Of a stretch of DNA of 33,050 nucleotides, positions 7,208 to 14,072 are shown in pieces. The position numbers and the translations under genes are program-made. Position 1 is the first letter of the stretch; every line of letters begins with the position of its first letter. Source of the stretch: Planctomycetota bacterium (GTDB lineage: Bacteria; Planctomycetota; Planctomycetia; Gemmatales; Gemmataceae); assembly GCA_016191165.1 (NCBI GenBank), contig JACPPF010000163.1, forward strand, positions 1 through 33,050. The letters are read 5' to 3'. Below the pieces are notes generated by a model. That model did not search any database. It saw only the letters and a program-made list of their open reading frames with translations, and was not told where the DNA came from.

Positions 7208-8512
7208 TTACGCCAACACTTCGCGGATCGGCTCGGTGCCGGGGTCGGTCAGCGGGATGGGGCGGGCCCCAAGATAGTAGTTTTTCGTATGGCTGATGCC
7301 CAGCGCCCGATAGATCGTCGCGAACAGGCGGGCGGCACCGATCTCGCCCTCGGCAACGCGCTGGCCAGCGGCGTCGCTGCGACCATACACCGTGCCCCCG
7401 CGAACGCCACAACCAGAAAGCGTCGTACTCCAAGCCGATGCGAAGTGATCGCGCCCCAGCGTCGAATTGATGTTCGGCGTGCGGCCAAACTCGGCGATCG
7501 TGATGACGAGCGTGTTGCGCAGGAGGCCGCGTTCCTCGAGATCGTCGAGCAGGGTCGCCATGACGTGATCGAGTTCGGGTACCATCTCCTGATGCGATTC
7601 GAAGTTCTGGGCATGGCTATCCCACCAGGCCCGGCCCACGCGGATGAACGGCACACCCGCCTCGCACAGCCGGCGTGCCGCCAGCGCCTGCCGGCCGAAA
7701 AGCGTGTTGCCGTAGCGGTCGCGAATGCGCTGCGGTTCGCGTTCGATGTCGAACAGCTGCTCGTTCGCCATGATACCCGAGACGCGGCGGTAGGCCTGGT
7801 TGTGGCTATCAAGGGTCGAGGAAGATCGGCCGCGTTCGAACATGCCGCTGAGCTGATTGCGCAATTCGGCGCGTTCGCGATGATCCTGTTCGCTGACGCC
7901 GGCGCGGCGAATGTTTTCCGGGACCATCGAGGTCGTCAGGTCCATCGAGCCAAAGCGGGCGCCCAGGAAACCGGGGCTGCCCGGCGACATATTGCGCCCT
8001 TCGGTGGCGGTGTAGAACGACACGTAATCGGGAACCTGGCTGCCTTCGAGACCCATTTCGCGGGCCATGACGGCGCCGAGATCGGGATAATCGACCGACG
8101 GTTCGCCCATACGGCCACGCATCATGATGCGAGCGGCGGAGCCGTGATCGGCGTTGCGCGTGTTGAGCGAACGGATGATGCAGGTGTCCTTGAGGCGGCG
8201 TGCCATGCGCGGCATCAACTCGCTGATGCGAATGCCCGGCGTCGAGGTCTGTATCGATTGGAACGGACCGCCGGTCGGGACGCCTGGCTTCGGATCAAAC
8301 GTTTCCAGCTGGCTGGCGCCGCCCGCGAGCCAGAGCATGATGACGCGTTTCTGGTTCGCACGCAGATCGTTGGCGACGGCCGGCGTGCCAAGTACCTGCA
8401 GCGCCGTCATGTCGGCAAACGCCGCCCCGCCCGCGAGGGCCGCCATCGAGGTCAGAAAGCCGCGGCGGCTGACGGCGTGATCGGCGGAGCCGCAGAATGA
8501 TTTTCGTGACAT
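7208..8512 (-). CDS. DUF1501 protein with Tat signal
   Basis: 434 residues. A twin-arginine signal, SRRGFL followed by a small/hydrophobic stretch (about residues 15-35), predicts folded export. The remainder matches the DUF1501 family: KRVIMLWLAGGASQLETFDPKP, ELMPRMARRLKD, 'RNADHGSA', 'GVPFIRVG..WWDSH' and 'TLVITIAEFGRTP.IN..LGRDHF'. These proteins have an alkaline-phosphatase/sulfatase-like fold and in planctomycetes are nearly always paired with DUF1549/DUF1553 cytochrome-like proteins. The pair is conventionally linked to periplasmic degradation of complex substrates, but biochemistry is unknown. The partner lies upstream (9597-11234), though an unrelated nuclease gene sits between. Length is normal for the family. 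Confidence 0.93.
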   Translation of the reverse strand: MSRKSFCGSADHAVSRRGFLTSMAALAGGAAFADMTALQVLGTPAVANDLRANQKRVIMLWLAGGASQLETFDPKPGVPTGGPFQSIQTSTPGIRISELMPRMARRLKDTCIIRSLNTRNADHGSAARIMMRGRMGEPSVDYPDLGAVMAREMGLEGSQVPDYVSFYTATEGRNMSPGSPGFLGARFGSMDLTTSMVPENIRRAGVSEQDHRERAELRNQLSGMFERGRSSSTLDSHNQAYRRVSGIMANEQLFDIEREPQRIRDRYGNTLFGRQALAARRLCEAGVPFIRVGRAWWDSHAQNFESHQEMVPELDHVMATLLDDLEERGLLRNTLVITIAEFGRTPNINSTLGRDHFASAWSTTLSGCGVRGGTVYGRSDAAGQRVAEGEIGAARLFATIYRALGISHTKNYYLGARPIPLTDPGTEPIREVLA

Positions 8513-8588
8513 TGGAAGATTCCCCCCTAGGTACGTAGCTGACAGTCAGTAGTTTACAGCATCCAAACGCGGAAAGCGAGCACAAAAG

Positions 8589-9536
8589 TCAATTATCGAG
8601 CCCCAGGTCGGCGAGCGATTTCGCCACCAGCACGTCCTTGCCCAGTTGCTTTAGCTCCACCAATGAAAGGCGCCCCAACCGCTCGCCCACGGATGCCGGC
8701 AAAGTGCCGAATCGTGCCTCAAGGATTTCGCATAACGCAGCCCGTCGCCCGCGTGCCTCGCCTTCTTCAATTCCTTTTTCAATTCCTTTTTCAATTCCTT
8801 TTTCGTACGTCGTCTTGTTCATGGCCTGGACTCCGGAATATCTTTCAGTTACAAGAATTCCATCAAGTTCGCGCCTTTGGCCCTCATCGATGGGCCAGTA
8901 GGCGTCCACGCATTCACCCAAAAGAAAACGCTTCTGGTCCGACAACCCGGAGCCGGCGATTTTCCGCAGGGCTTCCGCCCCAAGTTCAACCAGCCGATCC
9001 TTCGGGATTTTCATCAGTGAAGCCAACGCCCAGCCGAGCTGGTTGTCCTTCTCCAGATATTCTACTGCATCCAGCGCGGGCAAGCCAACGTACATGTACT
9101 CGAACCGCACGGGCCGAAACTCCCAGAAGTGCTCCTCGTAAACGTCGATGTCGATGCCATTCAAACCGACTTTCAGAAACAGGCCGATCGGCAACACAGG
9201 CAAACCGTAGCGCTCCCGCAGGAGGTTGTACGACCGGTACATCCGCGGGCGCAGCGGCGCTGCCTTGTCGGGCGATTCGATCTCAATGTGCACGAGTGCA
9301 AGCCAGGTTCCCCCTTCGGCCGGCGGGAATCCAGGAATCGGTTCGCGCGCGGGCAGTTTGCCGACCAGATCGAGAATCGTGCGATCACCCTCGGGCGGAT
9401 CGGGAAACACCTCCTTGTCAAGCCATTCCACGCTCGAACAATCCAGCCGCTCCGCCCACGCGGCAAAGAAGAGCGCCACGAACTCGGCGAAGAATTCGCG
9501 GATCAGGGTCTTGAAACGCTGGTCGTGGTCGTGCAT
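8589..9536 (-). CDS. Rpn/YhgA-type PD-(D/E)XK nuclease (putative transposase family)
   Basis: 315 residues. The N-terminal part resembles Rpn-like recombination-promoting nucleases: an FFAEFVALFF entry helix, then WLALVHIEIES where the E-x-E strand corresponds to the PD-(D/E)XK core, followed by RSYNLLRERYGLPVLPIGLF. Residues ~240-256 carry three exact copies of EKGI from a 12-bp tandem repeat, a feature often seen in these proteins. The C-terminus is helical. It lies between DUF1501 and DUF1549/DUF1553 on the same strand with 60-76 bases of spacing, and these families are normally adjacent, so it was probably inserted. Rpn proteins promote RecA-independent recombination; whether this one is active cannot be told. 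Confidence 0.75.
   Translation of the reverse strand: MHDHDQRFKTLIREFFAEFVALFFAAWAERLDCSSVEWLDKEVFPDPPEGDRTILDLVGKLPAREPIPGFPPAEGGTWLALVHIEIESPDKAAPLRPRMYRSYNLLRERYGLPVLPIGLFLKVGLNGIDIDVYEEHFWEFRPVRFEYMYVGLPALDAVEYLEKDNQLGWALASLMKIPKDRLVELGAEALRKIAGSGLSDQKRFLLGECVDAYWPIDEGQRRELDGILVTERYSGVQAMNKTTYEKGIEKGIEKGIEEGEARGRRAALCEILEARFGTLPASVGERLGRLSLVELKQLGKDVLVAKSLADLGLDN
8769..8804 (+). repeat. Three exact 12-bp tandem repeats in the nuclease gene
   Basis: AATTCCTTTTTC occurs three times in tandem, encoding EKGI x3 on the minus strand. Because the unit is a multiple of three, copy-number changes would keep the frame. Confidence 0.95.
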
Positions 9537-9596
9537 GGCGGAATTCTCGCACGCCGATCCCCCTCGCCTTCAATCGAGTCCAACCCCCATCCAGAC

Positions 9597-11234
9597 TCAA
9601 TGATTAAACCGAAACTCCGCGCTAGTCAGCAGCGCCCACACGATCTGCTGACACGCCGCGTCCGGGCGATCCTGGCGGCGTTGCATGTAGCCGACCAGGG
9701 TCTTGATCTCCTCCGGGCGCGGCGTCCGGCTGAGTACCGTGCGAACGGCCAGTTCGGCTCGCTTCGCAAGATCAGGCTCCTTGCTCAGGGTCTCGACCAG
9801 CGTACCGCCGCCGGTGAGCAAGGACTTTTGCAGGCCATCGTTGTTCGCGAACAGCATCGCCTCGGCGACGCCGATCTGGAAGTTGTCGGTCGGCTGCGCG
9901 AAAAGATTCGCCAGGCCGCCCGCGGATTTTTCGATCTGGTCGATCCGGTCCTCCAGCTTCTTTGGCTCGGTCGGGATCGTCTGCGGATTCGTGGTCGCCA
10001 GCTTCAGCGACGTTGCCAGTTGCATCGGGGCCAGCGGCCTGACCGTCGCCATCGCGAACAGCTTGGCGTCCGGAACCTTTTCGGTTTCCCAGCGACTTGA
10101 ACGCGCGTAAGCGTTGGTCAGCACCAGGCCACGCACCAGCCGCTTCAGATCGTAGCCATGTTCTGCCAGGTCGCGCGCCAGCCATTCCAGAAGTTCCGGA
10201 TGACTCGCGGGGTTTTCGCTGTGAACCTGATCGAGGGGCATGACCAGCCCGCGGGCAAAAAAGCGATGCACCATCCGGTTGGCGATGTTCCGCGCGAAGA
10301 ACCCGCGACTCTCCGGCGCCAGCGCGGTCTCCACCAGTTTCGCTCGCAGGCTGAATTTCGGCGGCGCCGCCGGGCCTTTCGCCTTTTTGCCGACGCTGAG
10401 GCGTTTTTGCTCCGCCGATCGTTCCGGCCCTGTCGGGTCCTTCATGCCTGGAACGTCCAGCTTCTTGCCCGTCAAGAACAGGATCGGCGAAACCTTCTCC
10501 TTGCCTTTATTCGGCGTGTACTTGACGACCCCAAAATCGCGCTCCGCCAGGAAGCCGCCCGCATCAATCGTCCGCGCGAAGAACGATTTCATGCCATAAA
10601 ACTGATCCTGCGTCCACTGATGCACGTGCGGATGGTCATGGCATTGCGCACAACTGACGTTAACGCCGAAGAACGTATTGCTTGAATCGATGGTGAGGCG
10701 ATTGAGGTCCCGGATTCGGCTCTTGAGGAAGTCGCTGGCGCCTTTCACCTTGGCGTCTTTTTCGTCGGGCAGCATCATCTCACGAAAGATGCGGTCCCAG
10801 CTACGGTTCTCCGCGAGGCTACGTAGCAAATAGTCGTACAGGGGATTTCCCTTATCCCCCCGGCGGCGCTGCCCGTTGTTGAATTGCATGAACGCATAAA
10901 AGGTTTGCGCGCCGTGCCGGGCAAACGCCGGCGACGCCAGCAGGCGATCGACAACCTTCGCCTTCTTGTCCGCCTCGGTACTGGCAAGGTATTCCTCGAC
11001 CTCGCCCAGCGTCGGCACTCGCCCGTTCAGGTCAAGCGTCAGACGCCGCAACAGCGTGGCATCGTCAGCCAACGGCGCGGCGGCGATCTTCTCGCCCTTC
11101 AGCTTCGCATCGATGTAGTGATCGAACGCCTGCTCGATCGTCCGCTCCGGCGGCAACAGCTTCAGACTGGGCTGCGCGGCCGCGAACGAAGAAATGGAAA
11201 GAACCAACGCAAACGCACCGAAATTTCGCATCAT
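9597..11234 (-). CDS. Exported DUF1549/DUF1553 protein with CxxCH motif
   Basis: 545 residues with an N-terminal signal peptide ending near AAAQ (residue ~21). DUF1549 spans about 32-235 and includes 'LLRRLTLDLNGRVPTLGEVEE' and VSCAQCHDHPH, whose CxxCH (Cys195, Cys198, His199) could attach haem c. DUF1553 follows from about 305 to the end ('NRMVHRFFARGLVMPLDQ', 'HPELLEWLARDLAEHGYDLKRL', 'VRTVLSRTPRPEEI'). This is the usual partner of DUF1501. The N-terminal cytochrome-c-like PSD1 domain found in longer relatives is absent. Two ATGs are in tandem (11234-11229); GGAGG lies 11 bases upstream of the first. It is divergent from the enolase-superfamily gene. Confidence 0.92.
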   Translation of the reverse strand: MMRNFGAFALVLSISSFAAAQPSLKLLPPERTIEQAFDHYIDAKLKGEKIAAAPLADDATLLRRLTLDLNGRVPTLGEVEEYLASTEADKKAKVVDRLLASPAFARHGAQTFYAFMQFNNGQRRRGDKGNPLYDYLLRSLAENRSWDRIFREMMLPDEKDAKVKGASDFLKSRIRDLNRLTIDSSNTFFGVNVSCAQCHDHPHVHQWTQDQFYGMKSFFARTIDAGGFLAERDFGVVKYTPNKGKEKVSPILFLTGKKLDVPGMKDPTGPERSAEQKRLSVGKKAKGPAAPPKFSLRAKLVETALAPESRGFFARNIANRMVHRFFARGLVMPLDQVHSENPASHPELLEWLARDLAEHGYDLKRLVRGLVLTNAYARSSRWETEKVPDAKLFAMATVRPLAPMQLATSLKLATTNPQTIPTEPKKLEDRIDQIEKSAGGLANLFAQPTDNFQIGVAEAMLFANNDGLQKSLLTGGGTLVETLSKEPDLAKRAELAVRTVLSRTPRPEEIKTLVGYMQRRQDRPDAACQQIVWALLTSAEFRFNH

Positions 11235-11376
11235 GGCGGAAACGCCTCCGGCGGGAGGGAAGGTAAGGTAGGTAGAAAAATATTACAGCAAACGGGCGGG
11301 CAAAGCAACCAGTAAAAGCACGCGAAGCGGCTGACACGGGCCAAGTGCGGACAGCAATTCTCAATACAACATTCGC

Positions 11377-12492
11377 ATGAAAATCACCTCCATCCAAATC
11401 ACCGGCCTCGCCGGCGGCACCGTCGAGGGCGGCTGGGCCGATGAACTCAGGCCCGAGGACGATGTGCACACCATCGTCGAAGTCATCACCGACGAAGGCC
11501 TCACCGGCGTCGGTAGCGTCTTCACGTCGAAGGCGCTCGTCGAAGGCGCGGTCAAGCTGCTCAATCCCTTCCTCATCGGCGAACGCGCCGACGAGCCGAT
11601 GCGCGTCAGCGAACGGTTGCGCCAATCGACCTTCTGGCAAGGCCGCGGCGGCTCCGTCGAACACGCCATCAGCGGCATCGATATCGCCCTCTGGGACCTG
11701 TTCGGCAAAATCTGCAACCAGCCCGTCTCGCGCCTGTTAGGCGGCTGCTATCGCGACAAGATCAAGCCCTATGGCTCCATCCTCTTCGACGAGCCGGCTA
11801 AACTGCGCGACAAGCTGCAAGCGACCATCGCACGCGGATTCAAGGCGATCAAGCTCGGCTGGCGGCCCTTTGGCCGGCGCGACGCCAAGACCGACGAGTT
11901 GCTTATTCAAACGGCGCGCGACACCGTCGGGCCGAACGTCGAGATCATGGTGGACGCCGGCGGCAGCGAGCAGTTTTGGCCGCACGGGTACAAGTGGGCG
12001 CTGCAAACCGCGAAGATGCTGGCGAACTACGACATCGTCTGGTTCGAGGAAGCGTTGCCGCCGGACGACATCGAGGGCTTCATCGAGCTGCGCCGCCACG
12101 CCCCATTGCCGATCGCGACCGGCGAGTGCCTGACGCGCCGGCAGACGTTTCGTCCCTGGCTGGAACGGCACGCCGTCGATGTCATCCAGCCTGATTGCAC
12201 CAAGTGCGGCGGCATCAGCGAAGCGATCCGCATCGCCTGGATGGCCTACGAGCACAACATCTGGTACGTCCCGCACGGCTGGAACACGGCGATCGGGCTG
12301 GCCGCCGACTTGCAGTTGGTCGCGGCGGTGCCGGTGGCGCGTTACGTGGAGTACCTGACGCCGACGCCGTACATCGACGAGCTGATCACGGTCCCGTTCA
12401 AGCCGGACGCGGAGGGGTTCTTGCGGATCCCGGAGAAGCCGGGGTTGGGGATTGAGCTAAATCGGGAGGCGCTGAAGCGGTATGGGGTCTGA
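11377..12492 (+). CDS. Mandelate racemase/muconate lactonizing (enolase superfamily) enzyme
   Basis: 371 residues, a complete enolase-superfamily protein. The N-terminal capping domain (~1-125) precedes a TIM barrel. Metal ligands are Asp193 (MVDAGG), Glu224 (WFEEALPPDD) and Glu250 (ATGE). Lys159 (FKAIKLGW) takes the place of the second Lys of the KxK motif; the first position is Ala. His300 in VPHGWN is a likely general acid, as in sugar-acid dehydratases. It probably dehydrates an acid sugar, but the substrate cannot be read from sequence. The last 27 codons recur twice downstream (13158-13241, 13988-14072). The gene itself looks intact. No ribosome site is obvious before ATG 11377. Confidence 0.92.
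   Translation: MKITSIQITGLAGGTVEGGWADELRPEDDVHTIVEVITDEGLTGVGSVFTSKALVEGAVKLLNPFLIGERADEPMRVSERLRQSTFWQGRGGSVEHAISGIDIALWDLFGKICNQPVSRLLGGCYRDKIKPYGSILFDEPAKLRDKLQATIARGFKAIKLGWRPFGRRDAKTDELLIQTARDTVGPNVEIMVDAGGSEQFWPHGYKWALQTAKMLANYDIVWFEEALPPDDIEGFIELRRHAPLPIATGECLTRRQTFRPWLERHAVDVIQPDCTKCGGISEAIRIAWMAYEHNIWYVPHGWNTAIGLAADLQLVAAVPVARYVEYLTPTPYIDELITVPFKPDAEGFLRIPEKPGLGIELNREALKRYGV
12409..12492 (+). repeat. Tail repeat copy 1: 3' end of the intact enolase-type gene
   Basis: Encodes AEGFLRI then PEKPGLGIELNREALKRYGV and TGA. From the PEKPG codons to TATGG (~57 bases) it differs from copy 3 at one base and from copy 2 at four. This is the only copy attached to a full gene. Confidence 0.95.
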
Positions 12493-12505
12493 GCGTTGAT
12501 AATTT

Positions 12506-13012
12506 GTGGATCGATCCGATTGGGTTTCCTGGTATAATGCCCTGGCTGCAGTCAATTTTTATCGAGGCGGCAACAGCCTTGTTCCGAAGCCTCGTGAGGT
12601 CAAGATTGATCCCGTTACTGGCTTGGTTCAACCGCAGAGAGGTGTGTCCGTTTACGATCGCCCAGAGAACCTTGACCGATTCGGTGGCGCCTTCCTTTTG
12701 ACGAATGTTCCGGAGAGCGTGCAGATCATTCAGCAAGGCCGCGATCCCACGCACTACGAAATCGTTCCCGCGTCGCCCATGACGATGGACGATTATGAAG
12801 AAGCGCTGAGCAAGATTGTCCTTGTGAAAGCATCGGAGAAGCCATGGCAGTTGTTGAAAAAGGAATCAGCATCCATTTCCCCGCAGATTACGACGCTCAA
12901 GGCGAATTTGAAACACCTTCGCGCGGCTATCTCGCCGAGGTGGACATCGACGTGGACGGATTGCGATATCGGCTTTTCTTCATCGATCCGATTCGCCTTG
13001 AGCAAGAGCTGA
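12506..13012 (+). CDS. Tse2-like ADP-ribosyltransferase toxin
   Basis: 168 residues. The segment NFYRGGN, then GVSVYDRPENLDRFGGAF, then THYEIVPASPM parallels the Pseudomonas Tse2 toxin (which I recall as having an LYR start, GTSVFDR and ATHYTIMPAKPM), and the length is close. Tse2-family proteins are cytotoxic ADP-ribosyltransferase-fold enzymes, known as type VI effectors and also as parts of ordinary toxin-antitoxin pairs. No type VI gene is in the window, so a chromosomal toxin-antitoxin role is more likely. The start is GTG only 14 bases after the enolase stop; it leaves 18 residues before the conserved YR. The last ~56 codons overlap the next gene, and the toxin's true end may be earlier or altered by a frameshift. 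Confidence 0.62.
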   Translation: MDRSDWVSWYNALAAVNFYRGGNSLVPKPREVKIDPVTGLVQPQRGVSVYDRPENLDRFGGAFLLTNVPESVQIIQQGRDPTHYEIVPASPMTMDDYEEALSKIVLVKASEKPWQLLKKESASISPQITTLKANLKHLRAAISPRWTSTWTDCDIGFSSSIRFALSKS

Positions 13013-13155
13013 AATCCAATGTCGAGTCCGGGCGGTGCTATTTCGCAGAGCCGAATCTCATCGTCTTGCCCAAAGTTTCCACGGAGGTAATCAAGAAGGC
13101 CGTTGACGGTTTGGCACGGGATGGCATCTTCCAACATTTGAAAAACTTTGCGTGA
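12844..13155 (+). CDS. Putative antitoxin/immunity partner of the Tse2-like toxin
   Basis: 103 residues, with good protein-like sequence (GYLAEVDIDVDGLRYRLFFI, 'CYFAEPNLIVLPKVSTEVIKKAVDGLA'). GGAGAAG stands just before ATG 12844. It lies in another frame and overlaps the toxin ORF by 169 bases, implying coupled expression. Size, position and overlap suggest it neutralises the toxin; I do not recognise its family. Its TGA (13153-13155) almost abuts the second enolase tail. Confidence 0.65.
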   Translation: MAVVEKGISIHFPADYDAQGEFETPSRGYLAEVDIDVDGLRYRLFFIDPIRLEQELKSNVESGRCYFAEPNLIVLPKVSTEVIKKAVDGLARDGIFQHLKNFA

Positions 13156-13157
13156 AG

Positions 13158-13241
13158 GCGGAGGGATACTGGCGGGCACCAGAGAAGCCGGGGTTGGGGA
13201 TTGAGCTGAATCGGGAGGCGATGAAGAGGTATGGGGTATAA
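13158..13241 (+). repeat. Tail repeat copy 2: orphan 3' end of an enolase-superfamily gene
   Basis: In frame it encodes AEGYWRA then PEKPGLGIELNREAMKRYGV and TAA, that is, the C-terminal 27 residues of an enolase-superfamily protein without the body. It begins 3 bases after the antitoxin stop. TATAAT (13237-13242) overlaps its stop and could serve as a -10 for the next cassette, though no -35 is evident. Confidence 0.92.
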
Positions 13242-13262
13242 TGGAAGCGAAGGAGAAGGACT

Positions 13263-13478
13263 ATGAATGCGCTCAACATTGAAGCGATCTACGAAGACGG
13301 TACGTTGAAACTGCCGCAAGCTTTGCCGCTACAAGAAGGGCAGAAAGTGACGATCACGATTCATCCGGCGGGCAGCGCCGTGCGCCGACTTACAGGTCTG
13401 ATTCAGTGGAAAGGGAGCCAGGAGGACCTCGACTATCTCCTCGGCCCGGACAACCACCCCTGGGCGAAAGACGAATGA
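13263..13478 (+). CDS. AF2212-like (DUF104) antitoxin
   Basis: 71 residues. IEAIYEDGTLKLPQALPLQE followed by GQKVTITI matches the short beta-rich N-terminal domain of AF2212/DUF104 antitoxins, which bind DNA or a cognate PIN toxin. The acidic C-terminal part (GSQEDLDYLLGPDNHPWAKDE) probably wraps around and inhibits the toxin. AAGGAGAAGG precedes the ATG. Its stop overlaps the start of the PIN gene (ATGA). It starts 22 bases after the tail-2 stop. Confidence 0.85.
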   Translation: MNALNIEAIYEDGTLKLPQALPLQEGQKVTITIHPAGSAVRRLTGLIQWKGSQEDLDYLLGPDNHPWAKDE

Positions 13479-13975
13479 CTTTCCCCGACATTGCGGCCGG
13501 CTCGGCTGTTTTTCTGGATGCGAACACGTTCGTATACGCGATCCTTGCGCATCCCACCTATGGCGCCGCTTGCTCGGCATTGCTGGATCGCGTTGAAAGA
13601 CAGGACATTCAGGAATTCACATCGTCGCACGTGCTCAGTGAAGTGGCCCACCGGGTCATGACACTGGAGGCCTGCGACCGCTTTGGTTGGCCCACACGCG
13701 GAATTGCCCGACGATTGCGCCAGCATCCAAGCGAAGTGCAGCAGTTGCTGGTTCCTCGACGAGCATTGGATGAAATCCAGGCGGCCTTGGTGATTGGCTT
13801 GACCATCACCGCTCAGCAAGTCTCGACGGCGGTCGATGTCTCGAGGCAATTGGGCCTGTTGTCGGGGGACGCGCTGGTCGTGGTTGCCATGCGCGATCAG
13901 GGTCTCACGCAAGTCGCGAGCATGGATGCGGACTTCGATCGTGTGCCTGGTCTGGCTCGATACGCGCCACTCTGA
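13475..13975 (+). CDS. PIN-domain toxin (VapC-like ribonuclease)
   Basis: 166 residues. The four PIN acids are present: Asp15 (FLDANTFVYA), Glu56 (SEVAHR), Asp132 (SGDALVVVAM) and Asp151/153 (MDADFDRV). PIN toxins are Mg-dependent RNases that cut tRNA or rRNA when freed from antitoxin. ATG 13475 overlaps the antitoxin stop and begins right at the PIN core; the longer frame from 13406 is a reading through the antitoxin gene. The TGA lies only 12 bases before the third enolase tail. Confidence 0.9.
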   Translation: MTFPDIAAGSAVFLDANTFVYAILAHPTYGAACSALLDRVERQDIQEFTSSHVLSEVAHRVMTLEACDRFGWPTRGIARRLRQHPSEVQQLLVPRRALDEIQAALVIGLTITAQQVSTAVDVSRQLGLLSGDALVVVAMRDQGLTQVASMDADFDRVPGLARYAPL

Positions 13976-13987
13976 GTCACGCCGGAT

Positions 13988-14072
13988 GTTCAGGGGTACT
14001 TGCGGTTTTCCGGAGAAGCCGGGGTTGGGGATTGAGCTGAATCGGGAGGCGCTGAAGCGGTATGGATTTTAA
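13988..14072 (+). repeat. Tail repeat copy 3: frameshifted orphan enolase-type 3' end
   Basis: Encodes (V)QGYLRF, then after one extra T in a run of four, PEKPGLGIELNREALKRYGF and TAA. The 3' core is almost identical to copy 1. Similarity to copy 2 continues past the stop (TAATG..A.GCGAAGGAGA), so the repeat unit is longer than the coding tail. The single-base shift marks it as non-functional. Confidence 0.9.

Noticed and set aside
6959-8500. 513-codon open frame on the plus strand
   Set aside because: Mirror of the DUF1501 and WD40 genes; Ala/Arg/His-rich with no domain. High G+C keeps antisense frames open.
8769-8804. CRISPR or minisatellite locus
   Set aside because: Only three contiguous 12-bp units, in frame within the nuclease gene.
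13406-13474. Longer start for the PIN toxin
   Set aside because: These codons read through the antitoxin gene in another frame; ATG 13475 overlaps the antitoxin stop and begins at the PIN core.
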